This document shows, piece after piece, positions 1 through 7,105 of a DNA stretch of 35,551 nt. This DNA comes from an uncultured Acidimicrobiales bacterium (GTDB lineage Bacteria; Actinomycetota; Acidimicrobiia; Acidimicrobiales; CALAML01). The DNA lies in NCBI GenBank assembly GCA_937925845.1, contig CALAML010000241.1, forward strand, positions 1 to 35,551. The letters are read 5' to 3'. The notes below the pieces were generated by a model. It searched no databases. It saw nothing but the letters and a program-made list of their open reading frames with translations, and was not told the DNA's origin. The first letter of the stretch is position 1; each line of letters opens with the position of its first letter. Both the position numbers and the translations under genes were made by a program.

Positions 1-365
1 CCACCACCGAGTACGCCAAGGAGCGCGAGCAGTTCGGCAAGCCGATCGGGGTGAACCAGGCGGTGAAACACCAGCTAGCGGACGCCCGTGTCGCGCTGGA
101 GTTCGCCGAGCCGTTGGCCCTCCGAGCTGCGGCGTCGCTCGCTGCTGGCGACGCTGACCGTTCAGCCCATGTGTCGATGGCCAAGGCGCAGGCTTCTGAT
201 GCCGCCGATTTGGCCGCCCGGACCGCGCTTCAGGTGCACGGGGCCATCGGCTACACCTTCGAACACGATCTGCACCTTTGGCTCAAGCGGGCCTGGTCGT
301 TGTCGGCGTCGTGGGGGAGTGCGGCCCACCATCGGGGCCGGGTGGCCGACGCTCTCAACATCTGA
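1..365 (+). CDS. Acyl-CoA dehydrogenase, C-terminal fragment (5' end outside window)
   Basis: The open frame enters from the left edge (codons in phase with base 3) and ends at TGA 363-365. It shows the C-terminal helical domain of an acyl-CoA dehydrogenase: YAKEREQFGKPIG near the start, whose arginine contacts FAD across the subunit interface in this family, and VHGAIGYTFEHDLHLWLKRAW near the end, the usual last motif. About 120 residues are visible. It is a paralogue of the second subunit gene at 6067-7041, which has the same two motifs. Family members oxidise acyl-CoA to 2-enoyl-CoA with FAD and pass electrons to ETF. The substrate cannot be told, and the catalytic glutamate region is not visible. 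The family call is firm. Confidence 0.9.
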   Translation, partial: TTEYAKEREQFGKPIGVNQAVKHQLADARVALEFAEPLALRAAASLAAGDADRSAHVSMAKAQASDAADLAARTALQVHGAIGYTFEHDLHLWLKRAWSLSASWGSAAHHRGRVADALNI

Positions 366-380
366 GCCGCCGGGCGAACA

Positions 381-418
381 GGTCCATCGCGCCCCAGCCA
401 CCCAAGGCGCGATGGACC
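381..418. terminator. Perfect 13-bp inverted repeat after acyl-CoA dehydrogenase
   Basis: GGTCCATCGCGCC at 381-393 is the exact reverse complement of GGCGCGATGGACC at 406-418, with a 12-base loop. It starts 15 bases after the stop codon. No T-tract follows, so it is either a GC-rich terminator of the type common in actinobacteria or a processing hairpin. Confidence 0.55.
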
Positions 419-664
419 GATCCTGACGCCGACTTGCGTCTGGCGTCGAGAGCAGGCGTGGAGAGCCTTTTGAACAGTGGCCGCCGAACCCACCGGTTGG
501 GCACCGTAACCCTGAGCCGACTTGGTTGTCCAAAAGGCAGCCCGGTAACCGGGGTACGAATCCGCAGGCTGGGCCAGGAACCGGCCGAGCAGGCCGCTGA
601 CAGCCGGAAAGGGCGGGTCATCGTGGTTGGGAGTAGTCTGGCGTCCGGTTTCACGACCGGTACG

Positions 665-704
665 ACGTTCATCACCGACACGGCGCCGCTGAAGCGCCGA
701 ACGT
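665..704 (+). promoter_or_regulatory. Nested hairpin in the leader of the alcohol dehydrogenase
   Basis: ACGTTC at 665-670 pairs with GAACGT at 699-704. Inside it GGCGC at 682-686 pairs with GCGCC at 694-698. The structure ends 6 bases before the AGGAG ribosome binding site at 711-715. It could be a leader structure or an operator dyad. No known riboswitch class is recognised. Confidence 0.35.
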
Positions 705-724
705 AGCGACAGGAGTGACAAATC

Positions 725-1825
725 ATGCGGGGAATCGTCTTCGAGGATGGCAAGGCCGAACTCTCCAACGAGGTGACGCTGCGCGAGATCGGACCCGGCG
801 AGGTTCGGGTGAAGATGGTGGCTGCCGGCGTCTGCCACAGCGACGTATCCGTGCTCAACGGCACCATCCCGTATCCGACACCGCTGGTGATGGGCCATGA
901 AGGGGCCGGCGAGGTGATCGAGGTCGGCGATGGAGTAACCAACGTGACCGCCGGTGACCATGTGGTGATGACCACCCTGGCCTCGTGCGGCATGTGCAAT
1001 CACTGCAACCGCGGCATGCCGACCCATTGCCCAACCAGCATCGGCAACATGACCACGCCCTTCACTGTAGGCGACAAGCCGGCCTACAACTTCGCCGCCC
1101 TGTCGGTGTTTGCCGACGAGGTCATCATCAAGTCGATTCAGGCAATCAAGATCGACAAGGAGATCCCCCTCACCTCGGCCAGCCTGATCGGCTGCGGCGT
1201 GATCACCGGTGTGGGTACCGTGTTTAACCAGTCCAACATCGAGGCTCGTCACACCGCCGCGGTCTTTGGCGTGGGCGGCATCGGGCTGAACGTGCTGCAG
1301 GCGCTACGGATCCGCGGGGCCCGGCGCATCATCGCCGTGGACACCTTGGCCTCCAAGGAGTCGCTGGCCATGGAATTCGGGGCCACCGACTTTGTGAACG
1401 CCGCTGATGGTGGCGCGGTGGAGGCCATCAAGGAGATCGTGAAAGGCCCGGAGGGGCTCTGGTTCTCTCAGGACGGGGTTGATTTCGCTTACGACTGTGT
1501 CGGTCACCCGAAGGTCGTCGCCGATTGTGTCGACGCTACGACCTGGGGCGGCACCACAGTGGTGATCGGGGTGCCAGGTGGCGATGCCATGCTGGGTGAC
1601 ATACCGATCAACAAGTTGAACCTGGTCGATCGCAAGATCACTGGTTGTCGCTACGGGTCGACCAAGCCCCAACAGGACATCCCGTTGATTGTCGACCTCT
1701 ACAAGCAGGGGCGGCTGAAGCTCGACGAGCTCGTGACCGCCACCTACCCGTTGGAGGAGTTCCACACCGTGGTCTCCGACATGCACGAGGGCAAACTGGC
1801 CCGCGGCGTGCTCACCTTCGACTAA
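725..1825 (+). CDS. Zinc-dependent medium-chain alcohol dehydrogenase
   Basis: A 366-residue medium-chain dehydrogenase/reductase that should oxidise an alcohol, or a hydroxymethyl adduct, to the aldehyde using a nicotinamide cofactor. Catalytic zinc ligands are visible as C37 (GVCHSD), H58-E59 (GHEGAG) and C157 (LIGCGV). The structural zinc lobe is C88, C91, C94 and C102. The Rossmann motif GVGGIG is at 182-187. Length is normal for the class III-like group. AGGAG at 711-715 sits 9 bases before ATG 725, fixing the start. The gene stands alone, convergent with an acyl-CoA synthetase, so a role in fatty alcohol or aldehyde metabolism is plausible but not shown. A mycothiol- or NDMA-dependent subtype cannot be excluded from sequence alone. 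Confidence 0.9.
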   Translation: MRGIVFEDGKAELSNEVTLREIGPGEVRVKMVAAGVCHSDVSVLNGTIPYPTPLVMGHEGAGEVIEVGDGVTNVTAGDHVVMTTLASCGMCNHCNRGMPTHCPTSIGNMTTPFTVGDKPAYNFAALSVFADEVIIKSIQAIKIDKEIPLTSASLIGCGVITGVGTVFNQSNIEARHTAAVFGVGGIGLNVLQALRIRGARRIIAVDTLASKESLAMEFGATDFVNAADGGAVEAIKEIVKGPEGLWFSQDGVDFAYDCVGHPKVVADCVDATTWGGTTVVIGVPGGDAMLGDIPINKLNLVDRKITGCRYGSTKPQQDIPLIVDLYKQGRLKLDELVTATYPLEEFHTVVSDMHEGKLARGVLTFD

Positions 1826-1870
1826 GTCGCCGGGGCCGTTCTCTGCGCTTCTCAACGGGGTCTCGGCGGC

Positions 1871-1908
1871 CGGTTCGGCACACGGTCGGTTCGGGATAGT
1901 CGGTTCGG
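1871..1908. repeat. Three copies of CGGTTCGG between convergent genes
   Basis: CGGTTCGG occurs at 1871, 1887 and 1901 (start-to-start 16 and 14 bases) in the 91-base gap between the alcohol dehydrogenase and acyl-CoA synthetase stops. The copies are direct, not inverted, so they do not form a simple terminator. Confidence 0.4.
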
Positions 1909-1916
1909 CAGAGTCG

Positions 1917-3488
1917 TTAGTTGGCGAAGCTGGTGTCCTGGCCATCCCACAACGGGTCCCGGACGTTTCGCCGGAGCAGCTTGCCGGTGCCGTCTCGCGG
2001 CAGTGCTTCGGTGATGATCCAGGTATCGGGGCGTTCGTAGCGGGCGAGATACTGCTCACAGCGGCTGCGGGCCTCGGCCACCACCGATTCCGTTTCGGCA
2101 TCGGAGTCGGCGCGTTGTGGGTCGACCACCAGCGTGGCCACGGGCACCTCGCCGCGTTCGGCATGCGGGCCTCCCACCACACAGCAGTCGATGACACCGG
2201 GTGTGGCGGAAATGACTTCTTCGATCTGGGCTGGGTACACGTTGACTCCGGCCGAGATGATGACGTCGGTGGTGCGGCCGCAGAGGAAGAGCGCACCGTC
2301 GGAGTCGACCCAGCCGATGTCGCCAACCGTGAAGGCATGGTCGGTGGGGCGGTAGGCAGCCTCGGTTTTCTCCGGCTCACCCCGGTATTCGAACCGAGGT
2401 CCGGCCGGGTCCCGGAAATAGATGGTGCCGATCTCCCCGGGCTCGAGGTTCTGGCCGTCCTCGTCGACCACGAGGATCTCAAGACCCATGAGTGCCCTCC
2501 CTACCGTGCCTGGCTTGGCCAGCCATTCGGTGGAATCGGCCACGCAGAACCCGCCTTCGGTGAAGCCGTAGTACTCCACCAGGCAGGGGCCGAAGATGTC
2601 GATCATCTTCTGCTTCAGCGGGCGCGGACACGGCTCGCCGCCATGTACCAGTGCGCCGAGGCGAGGGAGGGGAGCCTCGCCATCGCCCGGGGCCAAGAGG
2701 TCCGGGTCCAGGGCCAGAAGCTTGCGGAACATCGTGGGCACCATGCACGTGGAGCGCACCGCTTCGCCCCGGGCCACTTCGAGGACGCGTGCTGCATCGA
2801 AATGATCCATGATCCGCACCGTCGCGCCACCGGCGAGGGCGGCCAGCGAGAAGGCCAACGGGGCCCCGTGGTAGAGGGCTGAGCAGTTCAGGTGCGGCCC
2901 ATCGAGGGGCATGCCCAACATCGACGCGAAGCCGGCGCTGGCCGGGAACGACGTGGTGAACGGGGCTCGGCCGGCGCTGGCCAGGCGTACCGCCTTGGGC
3001 CGCCCGGTGGTGCCGGAGGTGTACGAGAGCCGGTAGCCGGCGCGGTCGTTGGGTTGGGGAGTGGGGTCGGCGCCCTCAAGCCAGGATCGATAGCCCGTTC
3101 CGGCGCTTTCGTCGCCTACGTCGACCACCACCGCTCCGGCACCGGCGCCACACTGGCGCCCCACGTCGAGGTCGGTCACCACCGCCTTCGAGCACGCATC
3201 GGCAAGGAGATAACCAACCTCGTCGGTGGTCCATGTCGACTTCACCGGCGACACCACAAACCCGCCCCGCATGGCCGCGATCAACGCCACGTAGTACTCA
3301 AGTCGGTTGGTCATGACGACGGCCACATGGTCGCCGTCGGCGAGGCCTGCGTCGTGAAGCCGGCGCGCCATCCGGTTGGAGTGGTCGTCAAGAACCCGCC
3401 AAGTGATCGACCCACGATCGTCGGCGATGGCGATGGCTTCTTCACTCGCTCCGGTGAGCGAGGCCAGGCTGGGCTGGAGTTCAGACAT
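1917..3488 (-). CDS. AMP-forming acyl-CoA synthetase (FadD-like)
   Basis: A 523-residue ANL-superfamily ligase that activates a carboxylic acid with ATP to an acyl-adenylate and then the CoA thioester. Core motifs are in order: P-loop YTSGTTGRPK at about 156-165, A5 motif YYGFTEGG at 306-313, ribose-binding aspartate in GDIGW near 390, the A8 hinge GRTTDVIISAGVNVYP from about 404, and the catalytic lysine of GTGK at K503. The start is ATG 3488; an upstream TTG at 3503 would add five residues and has no better ribosome binding site. Adjacent acyl-CoA dehydrogenases suggest fatty, aromatic or sterol side-chain acids as substrate, but specificity is not readable. The gene points away from the GNAT gene's start and toward the alcohol dehydrogenase. 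Confidence 0.92.
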   Translation of the reverse strand: MSELQPSLASLTGASEEAIAIADDRGSITWRVLDDHSNRMARRLHDAGLADGDHVAVVMTNRLEYYVALIAAMRGGFVVSPVKSTWTTDEVGYLLADACSKAVVTDLDVGRQCGAGAGAVVVDVGDESAGTGYRSWLEGADPTPQPNDRAGYRLSYTSGTTGRPKAVRLASAGRAPFTTSFPASAGFASMLGMPLDGPHLNCSALYHGAPLAFSLAALAGGATVRIMDHFDAARVLEVARGEAVRSTCMVPTMFRKLLALDPDLLAPGDGEAPLPRLGALVHGGEPCPRPLKQKMIDIFGPCLVEYYGFTEGGFCVADSTEWLAKPGTVGRALMGLEILVVDEDGQNLEPGEIGTIYFRDPAGPRFEYRGEPEKTEAAYRPTDHAFTVGDIGWVDSDGALFLCGRTTDVIISAGVNVYPAQIEEVISATPGVIDCCVVGGPHAERGEVPVATLVVDPQRADSDAETESVVAEARSRCEQYLARYERPDTWIITEALPRDGTGKLLRRNVRDPLWDGQDTSFAN

Positions 3489-3554
3489 CTTTTCGGGCGC
3501 CAACGTGGGACCGCTTTGCGTGCTTGCGTGCGGGCAGCGCTGGTGGGGTTGGCG

Positions 3555-4094
3555 CTACTTGTTTTCGGCTACGGGGGCGGTGAGCATGATCGACACGGTA
3601 CCTTCACCGGCATCCTCGCCCACGGCGAGGAAACCCTGCTTCTTGTGGAAGGCGAGGGCATCTTCGTTGCGGGGGCGCACGCTTACGTTGCAGGCCATCA
3701 GCTCGCAGGACTGACGTTGGCTGAACTCGGCCAGATCCTGGTACAGGGCTCGACCCAGCCCCATCAGCCGGCGCTGTTGGGAAACGATGATGCGATCGAT
3801 GAGGAAGAAGTCGTCATGGCGTTCGCGGAACCACCGCGCCGGACCGGAGTCGAACTCGTCGCTCGAGTGGTAGCCGATCACCACTGCGACGATGTCGCCG
3901 TCGATGTCGGCGACTCGCACATAGGCGGCGGTGTTGAGAATCTTGTCGAGCTCATCCCGGGTCAGGGGCTCGATCATGGGGGCCTCAGAATTGTTCAGAT
4001 CGATGATTTGATCGTGGTCCGTGGGCTGGGTCTTGCGCAGCGTGACACGGACAGTCGAGGCAGATGTTTTGGGCGCAGCGGAGGACATGGCCAT
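3555..4094 (-). CDS. GNAT-family N-acetyltransferase
   Basis: A 179-residue protein of the Gcn5-related acetyltransferase fold, which transfers an acetyl group from acetyl-CoA to an amine. The acetyl-CoA loop (motif A) is seen as QQRRLMGLGRALYQDL, preceded by the beta-strand FFLIDRIIV. The C-terminal half has the usual NVSVRPRNEDALAFHKKQGF, where the asparagine-rich turn and helix follow strand 6. The chosen start is ATG 4094; ATG 4088 is an alternative. The same frame continues upstream for another 69 codons, but that part does not resemble the family and runs into the intergenic space. Substrate unknown. It lies downstream of, and on the same strand as, nothing obvious, and is divergent from the phosphatase-like gene. 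Confidence 0.8.
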   Translation of the reverse strand: MAMSSAAPKTSASTVRVTLRKTQPTDHDQIIDLNNSEAPMIEPLTRDELDKILNTAAYVRVADIDGDIVAVVIGYHSSDEFDSGPARWFRERHDDFFLIDRIIVSQQRRLMGLGRALYQDLAEFSQRQSCELMACNVSVRPRNEDALAFHKKQGFLAVGEDAGEGTVSIMLTAPVAENK

Positions 4095-4126
4095 ATGTTT
4101 GCAGAACTGCGGCGGAGACGAAAACT

Positions 4127-4140
4127 GGAAGTGAACTTCC
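4127..4140. promoter_or_regulatory. Dyad GGAAGT-GA-ACTTCC in a divergent promoter region
   Basis: Six-base arms GGAAGT (4127-4132) and ACTTCC (4135-4140) flank two bases, between the divergent GNAT and phosphatase-like genes and 33 bases upstream of the GNAT start. The form suits an operator. No regulator is assigned. Confidence 0.35.
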
Positions 4141-4264
4141 TTGAATTCTCTTTGCGCAACACTGTTCCCGGAACCTGACCAGTGGGTGAACTTAGTCGGG
4201 GGTTCGGGAGTGGTTGGGGTGGTGGCTTTGGGTCCGGCCGGGCTCCAGATACCGTCAGACCGGC

Positions 4265-4828
4265 GTGAACAACACCTCCACTCCCGCCTCTGCGCCGCCA
4301 TCGTTCCGGGTCGTCACCCTTTGCACCGGCAATGCAACCCGCTCGGTCATCGCTCAGCTGTGGCTGCAGAAGCAGCGTCCCGACCTGGTCGTGGTCGGCG
4401 GCGGCACCCTGAGTATCGAGGGGCTCCCGATGAGCCCCCGCACCAGGAACGCCCTCATGCGAGTCGGCTTGACCGACCCTGGTCATCGCAGCCATCAGTT
4501 GGTCGCCGATGATCTTGTTGATGTCGATCTGGTGCTCGCCATGGAGGTCGACCATGTGAATTGGATTCGCCGAGAGCATCCCGAGGTTGCCGACCGAACA
4601 GCGACGCTCCGGCGCCTCCTCAGCGATATGCAACCAGGCCCGCCCGCTTTCGCGACGCGGTTGGCGGCTCTGGAGCTGAGTTCGGTGAAGCTGGCTTCTG
4701 CTGAAGTCGAGGACGTGATCGATCCCGCGGGAGGCGATCAGGACGAGTTCGACCGATGCGCCGACGAACTGGCCGCCCTCCTCGCAGAGTTTGTGCAGCT
4801 GCTCGATCCGCCACCAGAAGACCACTGA
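4265..4828 (+). CDS. Low-molecular-weight protein tyrosine phosphatase-like protein
   Basis: A 187-residue protein with the low-molecular-weight phosphatase signature near its N terminus: VVTLCTGNATRS, giving the CX5R loop C20 to R26. The family's late acidic motif is present as VIDPAGGDQDEF, with D153 the likely general acid. The middle segment GLPMSPRTRNALMRVGL also fits. In many relatives the loop has a second cysteine just before the arginine; here that position is threonine (T25). GTG 4265 is chosen because a longer TTG start would add residues unlike the family, and because TACCGT lies at 4250-4255. Function is probably dephosphorylation of a small molecule or phosphotyrosine protein. 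Arsenate reductase activity is a less likely alternative. Confidence 0.72.
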   Translation: MNNTSTPASAPPSFRVVTLCTGNATRSVIAQLWLQKQRPDLVVVGGGTLSIEGLPMSPRTRNALMRVGLTDPGHRSHQLVADDLVDVDLVLAMEVDHVNWIRREHPEVADRTATLRRLLSDMQPGPPAFATRLAALELSSVKLASAEVEDVIDPAGGDQDEFDRCADELAALLAEFVQLLDPPPEDH

Positions 4829-4856
4829 GCCTCACCGGACTAACCGACCACCCAAC

Positions 4857-4862
4857 TAGGCT
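4857..4862 (+). promoter_or_regulatory. TANNNT -10 box (TAGGCT), leaderless promoter candidate
   Basis: TAGGCT is followed by exactly six bases and then GTG 4869. The same spacing recurs at several other genes here, so transcription probably begins at or next to the start codon. Some Shine-Dalgarno-like purines (GCGAG) also precede the GTG. Confidence 0.45.
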
Positions 4863-4868
4863 GGCGAG

Positions 4869-6059
4869 GTGGATCTCCGTTACACCGACGCACAATTGGC
4901 CTTTCGAGATGAGCTTCGTGATTGGCTGGCTACCGCCTTGCCCGAAGTGGCGCCCGAACCCGACCGTCACGACTGGGACGCCCGCCGGCGGTGGGACACC
5001 GATTGGCAGGCCATGCTGGCCGATGCTGGCTATGCGGGCATCGACTGGCCCACCGAGTTCGGGGGCCGGGGCGCGTCGCCAGCCGAGCATCTGATCTTCC
5101 TCGAGGAAACCGAGCGGCTCCGGGCGCCGTATGTGGGGGTCAACTTCGTGGGTCTGGGCCATGCCGGTCCGACCATCATTGCCGAGGGCACTGAGGCCCA
5201 GCAGGCCGACCATCTCCCAAAGATTCTCCGGGGCGAGGAGGTGTGGTGTCAGGGTTTCTCGGAGCCCGGGGCCGGTTCTGACCTTGCGTCGCTGCAGTGT
5301 CGAGCCGTGCGTGACGGTGATGAGTATGTGATCAGCGGCCAGAAGATCTGGACCTCGTTCGCCCACATCGCCGACTATTGCGAGCTGCTGGTCCGCACCG
5401 ATCCTGACCCGGAGATCCGCAAACACAAGGGGATTTCGTGGCTGATGATGTCGATGGATTCGCCGGGTATCGATATCCGCCCGCTCGACACGGTGCTGGG
5501 TTCCTCGGAGTTTGCCGAGATGTTTCTTGATGAGGTTCGGGTTCCGGTCTCAAACCGCGTTGGTGACGAGAACGACGGGTGGCGGGTCACGATGGTGACG
5601 CTGTCCTTTGAGCGGGGCACCGCCTTTGTGAGTGAGTTGCTGGGGTCGATGAAGTTGGTTGAAGAGGCCGCCGATCTGGCCCGCCAGGTCACCAGAAACT
5701 CCGCGACCGCTTGGGACGACGTTGGGCTGCGGCGCGAGATTGGCCAGATCGCCGCAGAGCTGGATGCTCTCTGGGCGCTAACGAAGCGGAATGTGTCGCA
5801 GGCGGCCCGTACCGGTATCCCGGGACCTGGAGGCAACGTCTTCAAGCTCCGATACGCCGAGACCCGGCGCCATCTCGGTGATGTGTCGGCTCGGCTTCTG
5901 GCCCGGGCTGGGTTGGGGATCGGTGAAACCGGTAGCCATAGTCGAAACGACCCGATCGAAGAGCGCATCTACGCCCTGTCGCTCAAGATTGCTGCCGGCA
6001 CCACACAGGTGAACAAGAACATCATCGGAGAGCGGGTCCTGGGCCTGCCGAAAGGCTGA
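4869..6059 (+). CDS. Acyl-CoA dehydrogenase, catalytic-type subunit
   Basis: A 396-residue acyl-CoA dehydrogenase. Visible are the N-terminal helices, YAGIDWPTEFGGRG (54-68), the flavin-binding strand motif WCQGFSEPGAGSDLA (126-140), the IWTSFAHIADY segment (160-170) and C-terminal ERIYALSLKIAAGTTQVNKN. E248 in LSFERG is the likely catalytic base, by analogy with heteromeric actinobacterial enzymes such as ChsE4. It is followed after 7 bases by a shorter acyl-CoA dehydrogenase gene, the arrangement of the FadE26-FadE27 and FadE28-FadE29 pairs that form alpha2beta2 enzymes acting on sterol side-chain CoA esters. The pairing is inference; sterol specificity is not shown, since no other sterol gene is in the window. 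Confidence 0.9.
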   Translation: MDLRYTDAQLAFRDELRDWLATALPEVAPEPDRHDWDARRRWDTDWQAMLADAGYAGIDWPTEFGGRGASPAEHLIFLEETERLRAPYVGVNFVGLGHAGPTIIAEGTEAQQADHLPKILRGEEVWCQGFSEPGAGSDLASLQCRAVRDGDEYVISGQKIWTSFAHIADYCELLVRTDPDPEIRKHKGISWLMMSMDSPGIDIRPLDTVLGSSEFAEMFLDEVRVPVSNRVGDENDGWRVTMVTLSFERGTAFVSELLGSMKLVEEAADLARQVTRNSATAWDDVGLRREIGQIAAELDALWALTKRNVSQAARTGIPGPGGNVFKLRYAETRRHLGDVSARLLARAGLGIGETGSHSRNDPIEERIYALSLKIAAGTTQVNKNIIGERVLGLPKG

Positions 6060-6066
6060 GTGAAAG

Positions 6067-7041
6067 ATGGACTTCGAACTTTCTGACGATCAGGCCGCGC
6101 TGGCTGAGGGCATCCGCAACCTGTGCCAGGGGCGATTCGATATCGAGACCATTCGTGGCTTTGCCGAGTCTGGGGGCGTGGACCCTGGCCGCTGGAAAGA
6201 GCTGGGCGACACCGGGGTGTTCGGGCTGATGGCCACCGAGGCCGATGGTGGTCTTGGTATGGGTTTGGCCGATGCGGTGCTGGTCTTTGAAGAGTTGGGT
6301 CGGGCCGCGGTTCCTGGCCCGTTGGTCGGTACGTTTCTTGCCGCGTCAGCCGTCCCGGCGGCGCTCGCCGGAGATCACGTCGTGAGCCTGGTTGAACACA
6401 CCGCCGACAATGCGGCTGGCCCGTGGATGGTCGAGCACCTCGATGCCGCAGCGTCGGTGGCGGTGCTCGGGGCCGAGTCGGTGTCGCTGATACCCGCCGC
6501 TGACCTCGCGGGCGAGGCCTTGCCTCATCCGTTGGATGTGCTCACGCCGGTGTCGCGGGTGCAGTCGCTCGCTGACGGCCAGGAGATCGGGGGCCCGGAG
6601 GTTGCCGCCGACTGGCGCCATCGGGGGTCGGTGCTCACCGCCGCGCTGCAGCTTGGTCTGGCCGAGGCGTCGCTGGAACTTGGTGTGGCCTACGCCAAGG
6701 AGCGCGAGCAGTTCAACAAGCCGATCGGCACCTTCCAGGCCATCAAGCACCTGTGTGCCGACATGCTGACCCATGTCGAGGTGGCCCGCGCCGCGGTGTA
6801 CGCCGCCGGTGTTCACTTTGATCAGCCCGACACCGGCGATGCCGTCCGGGCCGCGTCGGTAGCCAAGCTGCTGGCCGGTCAGGCCGGCGACTTCTGTGGC
6901 AAGGCATGTACCCAGATCCACGGCGGGATGGGTTACACATGGGAGGTCGACGTGCACCTGTTCCTCAAGCGGTCCTGGGTACTCGACACCGTCTTTGGCG
7001 ACGCCGACGACCACACCGAAGCGGTAGCCGCATTCCTCTAG
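6067..7041 (+). CDS. Acyl-CoA dehydrogenase, short partner subunit
   Basis: A 324-residue acyl-CoA dehydrogenase-fold protein, shorter than the usual 380 residues, mainly because the middle beta-domain is reduced. The C-terminal FAD-contact motif YAKEREQFNKPIG and the terminal IHGGMGYTWEVDVHLFLKRSW are intact. The region equivalent to the glutamate-bearing helix of its neighbour lacks an obvious SFERG, fitting a non-catalytic, flavin-supporting half. It starts at ATG 6067, 7 bases after the previous stop, so the two are co-transcribed and probably co-assembled. It is a paralogue of the truncated gene at the left window edge. The family is certain; the heteromer is inferred from length, order and spacing. 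Confidence 0.88.
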   Translation: MDFELSDDQAALAEGIRNLCQGRFDIETIRGFAESGGVDPGRWKELGDTGVFGLMATEADGGLGMGLADAVLVFEELGRAAVPGPLVGTFLAASAVPAALAGDHVVSLVEHTADNAAGPWMVEHLDAAASVAVLGAESVSLIPAADLAGEALPHPLDVLTPVSRVQSLADGQEIGGPEVAADWRHRGSVLTAALQLGLAEASLELGVAYAKEREQFNKPIGTFQAIKHLCADMLTHVEVARAAVYAAGVHFDQPDTGDAVRAASVAKLLAGQAGDFCGKACTQIHGGMGYTWEVDVHLFLKRSWVLDTVFGDADDHTEAVAAFL

Positions 7042-7051
7042 CCCAGTAGGG

Positions 7052-7094
7052 AAAGTTGGCCTCGTTCGGGGTCAGGCCAAACACCGCCAACTTT
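7052..7094. terminator. Bidirectional terminator hairpin between convergent genes
   Basis: AAAGTTGGC at 7052-7060 is the exact complement of GCCAACTTT at 7086-7094, followed by one more T. An alternative stem TTGGCC/GGCCAA (7056-7061 with 7075-7080) competes with it. It sits between the stops of the acyl-CoA dehydrogenase (+) and the serine hydrolase (-). Confidence 0.6.
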
Positions 7095-7105
7095 TGTGCG
7101 ACTCG

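Larger units (their letters stand above)
366..724. other. Intergenic region with two hairpins, no gene
   Basis: This 359-base gap between the acyl-CoA dehydrogenase end and the alcohol dehydrogenase has open frames on both strands, but none resembles a protein family and none has a convincing start. It holds a terminator-like hairpin at 381-418, a small dyad CCGGT-N6-ACCGG at 645-660, and a nested hairpin at 665-704 just before the ribosome binding site of the next gene. Confidence 0.6.

Noticed and set aside
251..1252. Minus-strand frame across the 366-724 gap and the alcohol dehydrogenase
   Set aside because: It is antisense to conserved dehydrogenase motifs, and its part in the gap has no family resemblance or ribosome binding site.
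2892..4178. Long plus-strand frame antisense to the acyl-CoA synthetase and GNAT genes
   Set aside because: Its codons are the complement of well-conserved coding sequence on the other strand; such frames are common in GC-rich DNA.
12..6714. A 24-base identical stretch at 12-35 and 6691-6714
   Set aside because: Both encode the conserved YAKEREQF motif of acyl-CoA dehydrogenase paralogues, so this is protein conservation rather than a DNA repeat.
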